A program made the translations under genes and the position numbers. Below are positions 48,361-59,850 of a stretch of 64,000 nt of DNA, in pieces. Under the pieces are notes generated by a model. The model was given only the letters and a program-made list of their open reading frames with translations. It did no database searches and was not told where the DNA came from. The DNA is from Hydractinia symbiolongicarpus. Lineage: Eukaryota; Cnidaria; Hydrozoa; Anthoathecata; Hydractiniidae. Numbering within the stretch: position 1 is the stretch's first letter; each line of letters begins with the position of its first letter. The stretch covers positions 22,956,501 to 23,020,500 of the forward strand of contig NC_079879.1 of NCBI RefSeq assembly GCF_029227915.1, written 5' to 3'.

Positions 48361-48610
48361 TCACTGTTCTGGACTCTTAGTGTCAATGTCCATCTGAAAG
48401 ATTGCTTGAAGATTTCTTGATTTCAGTGCGTAGAGATCGAGCTTTTTTCTGTTTTGATGCAATTTTGTGCATTTATCTTTCACAAATGAAAAAACACGAA
48501 CACGAACATAAAGCATGATGAGATGCTCAAGTAAGTTCGGAATTACCAGACTATCTCTTTTTCTTATGACTATGATATTAACGTCGGTGGTGGGTGTAAT
48601 AAAAGAAAAA
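48361..48610 (-). pseudogene. Short C-terminal transposase fragment (uncertain)
   Basis: The minus-strand frame includes LLEHLIMLYVRVRVFSFVKD and then a Lys-rich tail with ALKSRNLQAIFQ. It resembles the C-terminal tail of THAP-type transposases in cnidarian genomes. Only about 80 residues remain, next to a 39-base T-tract. The identity is tentative. Confidence 0.35.
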
Positions 48611-48617
48611 AAGAACA

Positions 48618-48618
<1 letters not shown>

Positions 48619-48658
<40 letters not shown>

Positions 48659-48970
48659 ACATTTGTTCGGGTTCCATTATACAATGGTTCTTATCCCTAT
48701 AATAACATAATAATAACAACAATAAGAATAAAAAGTTTAGAACAAAAATGATACAAGAAGCATGGAGATCTAGGTTTCAATAAGAGTTGTAGATTTAGGT
48801 TTTGTTAAATGGTTGTTGATAGATTAAATAGAGGAAAGGCATAGGCTATAGTTGTATATCGGCGGAAGGTCTCCTTCGACTCTGAAAGACTTCGTTAGAG
48901 ATAAAACGTTGGCTGTGTTGAAATAAACAGCTCATTGAAACCGTAGCAGCCAGCACTTATTGCATAATAA

Positions 48971-49007
<37 letters not shown>

Positions 49008-49040
49008 TGATAACTATATATATATATATATAAAAAAAAA
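48619..49040. repeat. Two long T-tracts and a TA microsatellite
   Basis: A T-run of about 39 bases at 48619-48657, a second of about 34 at 48973-49006, and (TA)n at about 49016-49031 followed by an A-run. They could be retroposed tails (plus-strand T means minus-strand poly-A) or slippage products. Confidence 0.7.
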
Positions 49041-49893
49041 AAAAATTCTATAATATAAAACCCAAGCATAAGAAGGCTCACTGTGGAGGCTCAGAGATTA
49101 TCGTATGGTTCAATATGTCTAAACGAGATTTGGAAATAGGAAAATCTTGGTAACTTGGTGGAGGTTGAAAAATATGGAAACTCGGACTCGCGCTTGATAG
49201 AGTTGGTTTAGCAGAAATTGATAAGGAAATGCTTATACAATCGGAGAACCTAGCCTTCCCTTGCTAAGGCAATGGCGATTGATTTATCTAATAAATATTT
49301 CTCAGTTTCTATTAAGTTTCTCAGTTATACCAAAATAACCAAAATACCAGAATAACTAAAAAATTAGAAATAGAAAATAGATAAAGAATAAAAAGCAAAA
49401 AAAGTGTGTGCGCTAAATCCAGAAAAAAAGTCACTCATTTCTACTTAACGTTGTAAAGGTTGATTCTGTGACATTTGTCCATCTCTTGACCAATCAAAGT
49501 AGGTAGCTACATCTTAATGTTAATTAATTTTGATGAATTTCTTTGATTACATTTTCAGCGGTAAGCTCTTTCCGCTCTGGTATCTGCGTCGCAATAAAAT
49601 AAAAAAGATGGGGGTGCTAGGTGAAGCAAAGTAATTTTCAGTCTATTTTGTTACATGAAGGTATTGTTACGGCTTTAAATGAATGCAAATAAATCAAAAG
49701 GCATCAATCTAAACTCGACAATAGTTTAAAACCTCAATAGATTTTTCCGTCAGAAGAAATCCAAAGACCTCTCTTCATCAAATCCTACCATCTTTTTTCC
49801 TACCACGCAAATGTCAGAGCTAAAGAGTTTACCGCTGAAATGTAAACATATAACGTCACGCTGGAATTCATCTATTACACGTGCATTATTTAT
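49041..49893. other. Gene-free spacer
   Basis: Nothing recognised; presumably includes the 3' UTR of the minus-strand gene that ends at 49894. Confidence 0.4.
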
Positions 49894-51972
49894 CTATTTG
49901 TCACACATGATTGCGTAAATATCAGCACATGACTCACCACCGTTGTTACTCAAGTTTCCATCGTAAACAACTTCACCATACTGTAATCGAAGCTCTTGTC
50001 CTTTATAAACAGTGTGACTTGCTTCACTGAAAACAAGAAAGGGGGAGTTGGCGTTGTACCCTGGTATGGTAAAGTAACCGTAATTTACATGATGCGCCAT
50101 GGAGGGGTAGAGTGTGTTGTCTTGATCATCTGTAATTACCACGCCTATATTTTCTACGACGTAATGGTTCGTTCCGTCGCATCCCCACTTTGTGGGTATT
50201 GCACCAGTATAACAGGTTACGCCTGGTCCACCAACATGCACTACTTTCATATCGGTGATCACTGCATCATTAGGTACTGTGAATGTCGCAAACATGTTTG
50301 CACGTGCTCCAAAGCAAGCGTTGCGCTTTAACAGAGTCCAACTCCCTATTAATTTGAAACGCATATTTTTAGAACGAGAAAAACATTTATAGTTAGATAT
50401 AAATGTTGTATTCTATCTTGGAGGAATATATTTTAAAACGAACGCGTAACATGTGACGGTGGTCTTTTCCCTTCGCGCAGTACGCATGTACACACGAAAA
50501 ACCAGCCAAAAGGGCAAGGATGCAAACGGAACGAAAATTGGGTAGGTAAATTACGACGCCTGTAAAATGATGCATTTATAATTCTATTTAATTAATTTCC
50601 TTTTTTTTCGCTTCTGTTCATGCGGTTAGTCGTGCAGATATTTCCTCAAAAATACTACTGGTTAATTTTATCGTATTTTTACTCTCATGCCAATCTCATG
50701 TAATCGCTAATAAAACGTTGGTATCGTCGTACGTTTATTTTTATTTTTTAAAAGGGTAAGAGAAAGATAAATCCAAAACGGAAAAGTGCACGCTGTAGTT
50801 TTGAGAAAAACTAGTCGTTAGCCCTTGGAAAAAAACACGGGTTCGCCCGTCCTTTTTATACCTTATTGCGTGCGTCTCGCTACCTGCGCAGCTAAGCTAC
50901 CATTTTGCGGACGGATGGACGGACGGACGGACGGACGGACGGACGGACGGACGGACGGACGGACGGACGGACGGACGGACGGACGGACGGACGGACGGAC
51001 GGATGTATACGGGTATTATACGGGTATTATAATATAGATTACAATCAATACAAAAATCGTTAAATAATCTTTCATAATTAATGAGATAATTCAAAGTTAA
51101 AATTTTAAAAATAAATTTTCGTTAAATTAAAAAGGCCTGGGATCAAGCCGACTTTATTTAGATTTCTTATTCAACTATTTTTTACAAAATAATACTTTAT
51201 TCTGAACTGAAAAAATAATTCACCATAGTGCTAAAAGCAAAATAATTCAATTTCTCGATAAGATCAAAATCTGGCCAAATGAGCGCATCCAGTGGGAAAA
51301 AATTGGGTTTTGCTTATTATTTTGCTGACAATTTGTGTGAAGCGCGTTTACTAAAAAAGGACGAATAAGAAAATGGTAGCAGTGATATTAATTTACCTTT
51401 GCATTCAATACATTTGTAGCCTTTGCTGTCACACGTGTCCACACATCTTCCAAACTGACATGGCTTCTTTTTATAACAGATCGGACCCAACTATGTTAAA
51501 TTAAGAATTAACGTACGAAATATTTTAAACACCTCCAAACCAGCGTTGGTAGTAGCAAAAAAAGAAAGGGAAAATTAAGCCCATTATGTCATTTTTTTTT
51601 CCAAAAAGGGAACCCTTACAAAAAAATACCTACGTTATGGTCAAATTTTGATGTTTCGTAATGCACCCACCCAATCACCTCCTCTAAAGCTGTGCCATTG
51701 TCAACGCTGCTAGAGTGATGCATTCTGCATTGTGAATAATAACTCATGTAGCTGAATGATTTACATTTTGGATATTGTATGCACATTATCAAGGAGCGAT
51801 GAAGACTGATATTTTCAACTAAGGAATAGACTGTGTTCGACAGCAAAGAATTCTCGTATACCACATCGAAAAGAGCATAAAACTTGTTACAAGCTTTCAG
51901 TCGCAGTATATCACCTTTGCTAATGGTTACAATACAGAATAGCAATGCTGAGACATTCCAGAAGGATATCAT
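49894..51972 (-). CDS. Secreted PAN/apple-like plus EGF-like protein with a C-terminal unknown domain, 3 exons
   Basis: Exons 51634-51972, 51397-51490 and 49894-50345 are all GT-AG and in phase, giving 294 residues. Residues 1-20 form a signal peptide (hydrophobic WNVSALLFCIVTIS). Residues about 25-113 contain a PAN/apple-like Cys pattern (CIQYPKCKSFSYMSYYSQC). Exon 2 encodes one EGF-like module with seven Cys (CQFGRCVDTCDSKGYKC). Exon 3 encodes about 150 residues with VVHVGGPGVTCYTGAIP and ESCADIYAIMC, a beta-rich domain I do not recognise. Clean exon-per-domain layout suggests an extracellular matrix or mucosal protein. No transmembrane segment is seen. A GGAC microsatellite and other spacer fill intron 2. 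Confidence 0.82.
50910..51004 (+). repeat. (GGAC)n microsatellite
   Basis: About 22 near-perfect GGAC units interrupted only at the edges by GGAT, within intron 2 of the secreted PAN/EGF gene. The apparent GRTD repeat protein across it is an artefact of the array. Confidence 0.95.
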
Positions 51973-53831
51973 TTTACTGTATACTCTGTAACAACAACGA
52001 ATCTGTTAAAACTGATTTTAACTTCAAAATAATAAGCCGAATTAATGCTGTAGCTTCAACTTCTAGCAAACTCTTTCGGTGGCTAAAGAATTTTCTGCTT
52101 CAATTATTAATGTACACTTAGATAATGTGCTATTGAAGGCAAAGAATCACTTGTCTCAATAAACCAAAATTTTATATATAATCTTAGAGCTAAGCGAGAT
52201 TGGCATTTTACGTCACATATACGTACGGCGAGTTTGTTTACTCTCATACGTAGCATATTGTTCCTGATTGTTGTCCATGTATAAACACACAATCATGTTA
52301 TTTAGTCTATCCTTTACTTGAAATCCAAGCAGTTTAGTTGTGTGTATTTTATTTAATTTTTTGAGGAATTTATTTTGAGGATTTGGGACCAAAATTAAGT
52401 TCAAAATCGCACTTTTTGAAGCTCATCAAAACCTGATGCTGTTTAAAGCACGCATTTTATTTGACACATACTTCTATGTTTGTTGTTATCATTTCGCTTA
52501 GAAAATATTCAAAATGTCGAACCAACCCTGAAGATTAGTTCAGCATTCTCATTAATCACCAAAAATATATAATAACAATCAGTGGTTGTGCTTAATAACT
52601 TATAATGTTTTTTGAGACAGAGTACCTGATACTCAAGACAGAAAAATCTACAAAAATTAATATTATCTAGCTACTTACTTCAAAGCAATAAATTGGTCTT
52701 TTGCGGAGGTTGGAATAAAGGTTTCAGTAACAATCCTCACAGTATCCAAAAAGGCAGCCGAATCCAGAATTTCTTCTTTTAATTTTGCGTACAACTATTC
52801 AATTTATTCAGGCCTTGACTTGAAAGCTTCTTCAACAGTGTACTCCTGATCAAGGGAAAGTTGAAAAAAAGGCACACGCCTTGGCCTCACAGAGAATTAT
52901 TTAAAACTTACCCTGTTGTTTTAGGCGATTTTCTTCCTTGTTTAAGAATCACATTCATTTGAAGTTAAGACCCATGGACGTTTTAGGCGTTTTTTTCTTC
53001 CGATCTAAGAATTCTATTCATTTGTAGTTGAAAACCCACGGACGTTTTAGGTGTTATTTCTTCCACCCCTGATTTTTATTCATTTAAAACTTGGGAACTT
53101 GAATCAGTATCTTACCTAAGATCGCCCATGGTTTACAATTTATTTAAAAAAAAACAAAAACAAAAAAAACAGTTCTCAACAACGTGCATCCAGGCTGGCG
53201 AAACGACAAAAATTAGCACTACAAGATAAGTTTATAAAAATAATTCTTACTTTCACAATTTGTGCTATGGCATATTTTCTTTTTTAACCAAGATTTGGAC
53301 TTAGGCAAAATTCGCTCCTGGCAAAAATATATTTCTCGTGGATATATTTTTTGTTTATTGGCATATAGCATAATTTTTTGTTAAACCTTATCTGACCTAT
53401 TTCTAAGTCAAAACTGATATGCTGTCAAAAACTGCTCATCGGCGTGGCGTCTCTGAAAATGGCTAAATTCTGGAACACAGAAAGTGTGATGATATTGGAA
53501 CTTTTTTTTGGTTACATTTCTTTTAACCAATCCTAAGGCCATATCATATCAAATCTTAAGTCAACATTTTAATCTTTACTGAAGTTAATTGAAAGGGGCA
53601 CTACCCAATTTGGATTTATTCTGTGAATACTTCTTGTTTACTGCCTTGTATCAATACTAAAAAGTCTTTAGATCATATATCACGTTTGGAAACTGTTCAA
53701 TATCTACTGACATTTAATTTTTCCATAGTCGTACGAAAAATAGATAGTCTGGAAAATAGCAATGGCCTATTGCTTTAAACTCATTCATTGCGATTTCGAC
53801 TCGTCCTATACCTCTAACCCTGCATCTTAAA
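51973..53831. other. Gene-free region with a ~63 bp tandem repeat
   Basis: Three diverged copies of a 62-64 bp unit (TTTTAGGCG ... CTTCC ... ATTCATTT) lie at about 52920-53095. The 5' flank of the minus-strand PAN/EGF gene is at the left. No other gene seen. Confidence 0.5.
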
Positions 53832-54480
53832 ATGGCGGCAAGTACTAAATGCTTGCGTCGTTTTTTTACTGATTTTTCTCTTCTATCTTGCGATATGCCC
53901 GGCGAAAATTGTGCTATTTATGGTTTGTTCGACCTCCAGGAGAAACACTGGAGTCACTGTTTTTTAAAAATACTGAAGAAAAGCAACGAGTTTAACAAAA
54001 AGATGAGCTGCAGAACTCATTGTTGTTGACAGCGCGCTACAAGCTAAAATCGACGACAAAGATCATAAAAAGAAAGCTATGGATTTGCGATTAATACTTC
54101 ACCACTAACCAGAAGTGGATTTACTCTGATCGAAAAAAGCTTAAGGAGGGAGAGCTACTGACATTAAGTTTGCCTCTAAAGAACACTTTCACCTCACCTC
54201 CAGCTCTACCTCGTTCATCTATTTCGATACATAAGAGAGAAGAATGCCAAAGTTAGATTCAAGTTTCTACAACTGCAACTTCTAATACGTATAAATATTT
54301 TACTGACTTTAAAAACTGTATTTTAAACCCTTTTCTTGGTGATAATTGGAAGGCAGAAGCAATGGCGTTCAACCATTAAAAATACAGGAACATGTGTTGC
54401 CAAAATTTGAGATCTTTGTTGAAGATTAATTATTTTAAATTACAAAATGCAAAAAATCTTGTGTTTTCGTAATAGGAATA
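53832..54480 (+). pseudogene. THAP-like mobile-element protein relic
   Basis: Begins MAASTKC with a PGENCAIYG segment of the type that opens THAP-like cnidarian transposon proteins. Later fragments in other frames include SLRRESY, LQLYLVHLFRYI and NPFLGDNWKAEAMAF. Multiple stops and shifts are present. The call rests on the order of fragments and is moderate at best. Confidence 0.4.
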
Positions 54481-55061
54481 AAACTTGCCACATTTTCTCG
54501 TAATAGGGAAAAAATAAAACGTCTAACCTATACCTTATCTAGAAGAAAAGTTATTCAAAGTAAACCGATGTTAAAATAGGATTGAAAGAGTGAGTGAATA
54601 AAAAAAAGCAGTCTTCTATTCCGAGTATAAGATGGAATTATATGAAATGGAAGGGCAACGGCATATATGAATGCACCCCACCACTGACATGAGAAAAAGT
54701 ATTGATTTAACGGAAAGCCAAGTGGATGCTGAATTTCTTTAATATTGGGCACGATGAGTAGTGACAATTAAAATAAAATTCAAAACAACGAAGGTCTACT
54801 CATTCTAAAATAAGAGCATTTTCTTTTCAGGTAAATAAAAAAATATGTCAAGATTTAGAATCGGAGGAGATGACACCTTGCAGTAACTAATTTCTCAGTT
54901 GTTAAACATTCTGTGACCATACATTCAACCCACCAGACTCTGCGTTTAAATACTACGTAACACCAAACAAAATATAATGGGAATTAGGCAACCTCGATCC
55001 CAGGCCAAATTTTCTCTTTTTGAATGTTGGACGGCGAGACGAACATGGCCCTGGTGGAGGC

Positions 55062-55180
55062 TGGTCAAAAATCTTTGATTTTGGCAGATTTTTAATTAAT
55101 GCACTCATGTCTCGTTCTGGTTAAAAATCTTTGATTTTCGCAGATTTTTAATTAATGCACTCGTGTCTTGTTTATCTGGA
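55062..55180 (+). repeat. 60 bp tandem duplication
   Basis: AAAAATCTTTGATTTT starts both copies about 60 bp apart; each continues with CAGATTTTTAATTAATGCAC. Two copies only. Confidence 0.85.
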
Positions 55181-55370
55181 ATTTTATACTTCCTAGTTTT
55201 CAATAAGCGAGTTTCAATTTAATTATTAGGGTCTGGATTTTATCGTGATCGATGGAAATAGAACTTTTTAGGGAAGACTGGACCTTGAAGAATTAGGTAG
55301 TGATGGCTCTAAAGTATATTGATATTTTAAAGCGAATATCTTTTGCATTAAATAATTACATTTTTCAGGT

Positions 55371-56150
55371 TCGCCTGAAACCAAAGCAGTCATATGTTTG
55401 GAAGCTTTGTTAAAGAGGAATGATGTGGTGGCAGTTCTGCCCACTGGATTTGGAAAATCAATTATTTTTTATTTACTTGCTGATCTCTTCCCAGTTAAAA
55501 ATGAAAAGATGGATATATATATATATATATTTAAAGAAATTGCCAAGACGCGGAAACAACTTTGGCTTAAGAAGCTATGATGATACTTTAGTTCCCATTG
55601 CTAAAGAACTAATTAATAACCCTAACAATGTTTTAGCTTCATATAAATGATTATCCCATGACAATCATTTATATGAAGCTTTAATATTGTGGCTATGCTT
55701 ATCCGTTATTTCAGCAAACAGTAACTCCAAATAACACAAAACTATTCTGTCAATTTCATGCTCCTCAAACATCTAAAATGAAGAAAGAAATCTTAGATGA
55801 AATTACAAAACAAGATTCGACTATTAGAGTTGTGTTTGCAGCCACAGCACTCGGGATGGGTGTTAATGCACCAAATGTTACCGAAGTTATCCACATAACG
55901 CGTCCAGCCAATGTTGAATCCTACATGCAAGAAATTGGTCGAGCTGGAAGGCGTGGGGAAAACTAAACTGCAACATTGTATTACAATAATGCAGATATTG
56001 CTGTTAATAAAAATAATGTTGACGATAGCATGAAGTGCTTCTGCAAAACAGATCTGTGCTTAAGGGAATTTATTCTAAATTTCTTTGGTTTTAAAAAATA
56101 TGAACAAGATAATTTTTATATTTTAAAAGAACTACTTTGTTCATCATTAA
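55371..56150 (+). pseudogene. RecQ-like helicase relic
   Basis: After an acceptor-like TTTTTCAG at about 55370 the frame encodes the Walker A region (VVAVLPTGFGKSIIFYLLADL). Motif II (DEAH) and the middle of the protein are missing. A second piece at about 55778-55966 has motif V/VI (VFAATALGMGVNAPNVTEVI, then QEIGRAGRRGE) followed by a stop. A third frame continues to a Cys-containing segment (CFCKTDLCLREFI). The break after the first piece coincides with a perfect hairpin at 55635-55680. RecQ-like genes of this sort occur in many copies in cnidarian genomes. This copy is dead. Confidence 0.72.
55635..55680. repeat. Perfect 18 bp hairpin at the helicase break
   Basis: AGCTTCATATAAATGATT (55635-55652) and its exact reverse complement (55663-55680) are separated by 10 nt. 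Weaker pairing extends outward (ACAATGTTTT with TTAATATTGT). Confidence 0.88.
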
Positions 56151-56155
56151 CACAC

Positions 56156-56240
56156 TGCCTGGCAGTAAACGGGATTCGATCCGCGCTCCCCAGAACTGGG
56201 AGTCGCAGACGAACCCACTACACTACGTGCGGCAATATGC
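56156..56240 (-). mobile_element. tRNA-derived SINE head
   Basis: On the minus strand a 5' GCCGCACGTAGTGTAGTGGG region, a possible anticodon arm (CTCCC paired with GGGAG) and box B-like GGATCGAATCC (56172-56182) are present. The anticodon loop lacks U33, so it is a tRNA-derived SINE and not a functional tRNA. Confidence 0.55.
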
Positions 56241-57545
56241 TAGTTTACACGGCTCACAGCCTTGCACATTTTGCTAATGGATTTTATTGTTTTATTTGCT
56301 CCCATTCTTTGCACGATGTGTTTTCCTAAACGATTACTGATTTCTTGTGATAGATCATCTTCAATGTTTTGCCCTGCTCCACCTCTTCAATTTGAAAAGT
56401 ATCCGCATTTGAACTTCTCAAACAATCTAGGTGTCAACAAGCATTCTACTTGTGCAATGCTTACAAACATCTCTATCGCATATTTACTGTATGCACCAAG
56501 TGATCGAAATATTGACAACAAAAGCTTTGATTAATGAGGTTTCTGTCACCATCTCCTTCTTTAGTTAAGAAAATGATACACAGACCATAATTTTTCACTT
56601 GATCACCATCTTCAATTGATTTCTGGAGAACAAATTGATCGACAAAATTATCCAGTAAAGTGTTAAAATCTTCTTTTTTTACCTCTTTGCACCAAATTTT
56701 TAGGAAAGAGATGTTTTTTTTCGGTTTATCTTCCAATGTATCCATCTCCAAAAAAAAACATTGCTGCTACAACAAAATATGCTCTACCAACACTTAAAAA
56801 CTGATCTTCGCTACCTTCGTATGAGTCTAACACTTTACCTGGTGTTGGATTCCTTCTATTCATTTTCAAATACTTCAGCGTTTCTATCTGGTTGACAGAG
56901 TTTGCTGAGTAAGGCAGAGCATATGAATATTGAAGTAAAGATGCAGCTTTGAAAGGGGAACAATGCTCCAACCGGTCTGTTGGTGTGTGATTCCCAGCTA
57001 GTAGGGATTTCGCACCAGCGAAACGGACTCGTGTCAGCTGATCACCACTAATAGACCAGTCGTTAAAGTAAAAAAACACACTGACCTGGAAAAAAATGAT
57101 ATAGAGCTGAAATTTGGCACACTTACTCCTTTTAATATGTAGATTAACAGAAAAAAAAGCCCATCAATAGCATTAAAATGAGATATGCGCCATTTTTAAA
57201 AATGGTGAATTTCCACATTTTTGAGAAAACGAAAGTTGGTCAATTCGAAAACCAGTCAATTTAGAACAAAAAGTAATCAACCTAACTCTCAAAAATCATC
57301 ATTTTTAAAGTCATGGACTTTCTTTAACAGTTTCCATCTTAAAAAGTAAAAATTTGTATACAAATATGTGAAATCAAAATGCATCAAATATATCAAAAAT
57401 GTTTCTATTCCTTTCTTCATCTTCCAAATCATCTACGACGTTACTATCACCATCGAATACCTAAAAAAGAGTGATTAATAAGACAAAGGCTGTTTTTTTT
57501 GCTAAACTATTTCCTTAGAAGAGATTTGCCTTTAAAAATGAAGAA

Positions 57546-59850
57546 TTATAGAGAGCGGACCTCTTTATTTTCACATGTTTCACCGTGACATTCTCCACAA
57601 GACTGCATGCAGCTCAGACCATGTTTTCTGCACGAACACAAATTTGTTGAACAGGGTGACTTCGAAGTAGCCTTGCAGTTGCATTTAATGATTTTTAGGA
57701 GGCTATAAGGGGCGACTTGTTTATCTGTCTTTATTGGCATCATTTGAGAACTTTCAATTTTCCAGCCCCATTTGCTTGCATCAATTTGCTTAAGCTATAA
57801 GACAAAAGATTGTTATAAAAATTGAGAAATTGCTACTTTAACTGACATTGCTTGAACACTTGTGTGGTTAAAAATTTATATATACCTCTTCTTCCTCTAA
57901 CATCTTCCACTTCATTACCTGTAGATGAACTCAAACCCTTTCCAACATATATCGAGATATTTCCGGTATCTGCAAAAATGATAAGGAAGCATTGGTGGCA
58001 ATGTCTGTATCTAAAGTCTTCTCTGATCAACACCCTATTTTCATACACTTTGAGATTAAATGAAGAAAAACCTTTTATATTGTGAAAAATGTTATATTAT
58101 ACTATGTAAGAAACTCACCAAAGTTTGCATAAATCAGTCAAGTCGTTACCATCGTAAATTATTTAAAACGCTTTGATGGCAGCTTCTTTGACATCTCTGT
58201 TGTCTGCCCAAACATCACCCATTGTTGTGTCCCAGCCGGAAAACGAATGCACAAAAAGAATATGCTGTCGGATAGGGTTCTATTTTTGACAGACAACTTT
58301 CATGTTCCAGGCTTTATCCAACCTCTGTTCTTGCCAATGGTATAGAAGCATCATTGCAACATCAGTATCATCGGCAACTGTTACAACGGCTTTTTGGTTG
58401 TTTGTTTCGGCTTCTTCTAGTACTGTTGCGGCGATTGTTGTATCAGCATCACCATCACAAATCTTCACTGTTTTCCCGTCTTGGTAAAGTTTGCTAGGAC
58501 CATCGTATCGATCAAAGACAATGCAAGATTTATAGTGCCGTCGAACGTAACTAACGTAAACTTGCAATAGTTCATCAAAAGTAGAATTTTTGATCTAACG
58601 GACTCTATGCTTTTGCATAGAGTCCGTTGGAGCTTCACCATCGACTACGAAAAAAGGATCAATTTGCATTTGATTTTTTTCCACTGCTTTATCATCGTTC
58701 ATAACAGCTTTACGTAATGAGGACTTGTCAGGTTTTCTCATTAAGCCATGTTTAAAGAGGGACATTGGCTCTTGTGTAAGTTCGAAAGCAAAAAATTCTT
58801 CGATGTCTTCTTTTTTCCTTTGCGCTATGGATACCAATCGTGTGAACAACATCGGTGGATTGACTATGACAGATTCTTTATTCAATTGGACTTTGGATTG
58901 CAAGGAAATGATGGGCTTAACCTGGTCCTTCCGCTTGATTGTGCATTCAACTACTGAAAGGTTGTCAAGCTTTGCTTGTTTCATTTCTCCGATCTTTTCC
59001 GCAATTTCACAGTTGATACAATCATTTTCATCAGACATCAAGCCAAAAGAAAGCGAATGAAGATTTGTGTCTTCATAAACAAACGGATATCTTTGCTGTA
59101 GCCAATCTATGAAGATCTTGCAATATGTATAATCTTCGGAGCATCTTGACGCCCCCATCTCGACTTGTTGCTCGTTTGCTTTGACAGTAAGGCCAGAGAC
59201 GCCAGTCATTGCTTCATAAATAAAGGCGCTGGAATTCAAGCTAAGAACCCAAAGGTTCCGCACATCATCTTTCATCCCTCTCCCTCTGGTAAGTCCTCCT
59301 CTGGTTTTGATTGATCTCATGAGAGCCTGTTCGATCACAAGTTGAAATTTCTGATGGTGCCAAGGATTTTTTTGCTGGAGGGCAACCATTTGTTGAAGGT
59401 TCAGTTGTGCATTCTTGGCATAATTAATATGTCCCATGGCTGCAAACAAGTTTAACATTTCCTTGGTAGCTTCGAGATGGAGTGGCCAGTTAGACGTCCT
59501 TTCTGCAATGATATACTTCTTGATTGTTGCAATGTATTTTAAGTATGATATCCACAATTTTGCGGTTCGAGACTTCGAGGAGAGAGTATTGGTTTTTTTA
59601 TCAAACACTCTACCAAAAGTTGTAAGTTAATCAGAATTCAACTTCTCTTCAATTTCTTTTCTATCTTTGAAGTTCATAGAGAAGTCATCATTGCAACCAA
59701 CAATCTCTTCCGTAAGTATTGTCACCAATGCAGACTCGGCAAGAAAATGTGCACACAATGCTCTTAAAATTGTTTTTCCAGAAATCATGTGGACCTTCTC
59801 TATCATATCTTCCGTTTTCTACATGCACAGTCTTTTAATCACTAAATAAA
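57546..59850 (-). pseudogene. PIN-like nuclease plus Cys-rich protein of a multi-copy invertebrate family
   Basis: Minus-strand order: MISGKTILRALCAHFLAES at about 59790; a 337-codon frame (59608-58595) with GHINYAKNAQLNLQQM and KTRGGLTRGRGMKDDVR; a 95-codon frame (58567-58280) with CDGDADTTIAATVL and VTVADDTDVAMMLLYHW, which looks like the acidic motifs of a PIN/XPG-I-type nuclease; HSFSGWDTT at about 58225; and a Cys-rich tail (CSTNLCSCRKHGLSC, 57743-57546). Frame breaks include TAA at about 59628 and a hairpin at 58597-58628. It is the only gene in the TIR element. I know the family only as uncharacterised repeated proteins in cnidarians and arthropods; the nuclease reading is an inference. 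Confidence 0.62.
58597..58628. repeat. Perfect 14 bp hairpin breaking the PIN-like gene
   Basis: AACGGACTCTATGC and its exact reverse complement are separated by TTTT. The gene's long frame ends within the second arm, and the next frame resumes a few bases later. Confidence 0.9.

Noticed and set aside
50825-51094. Open frames on both strands encoding GRTD or RPSV repeats
   Set aside because: Both are translations of the (GGAC)n microsatellite in an intron of the PAN/EGF gene.
56156-56240. A working tRNA gene
   Set aside because: Box B and an anticodon-like arm are present, but U33 is missing and the acceptor stem does not close. A SINE head fits better.
58302-59060. Plus-strand frames of up to 111 codons
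   Set aside because: They are antisense to the PIN-like gene, which has the recognisable motifs.
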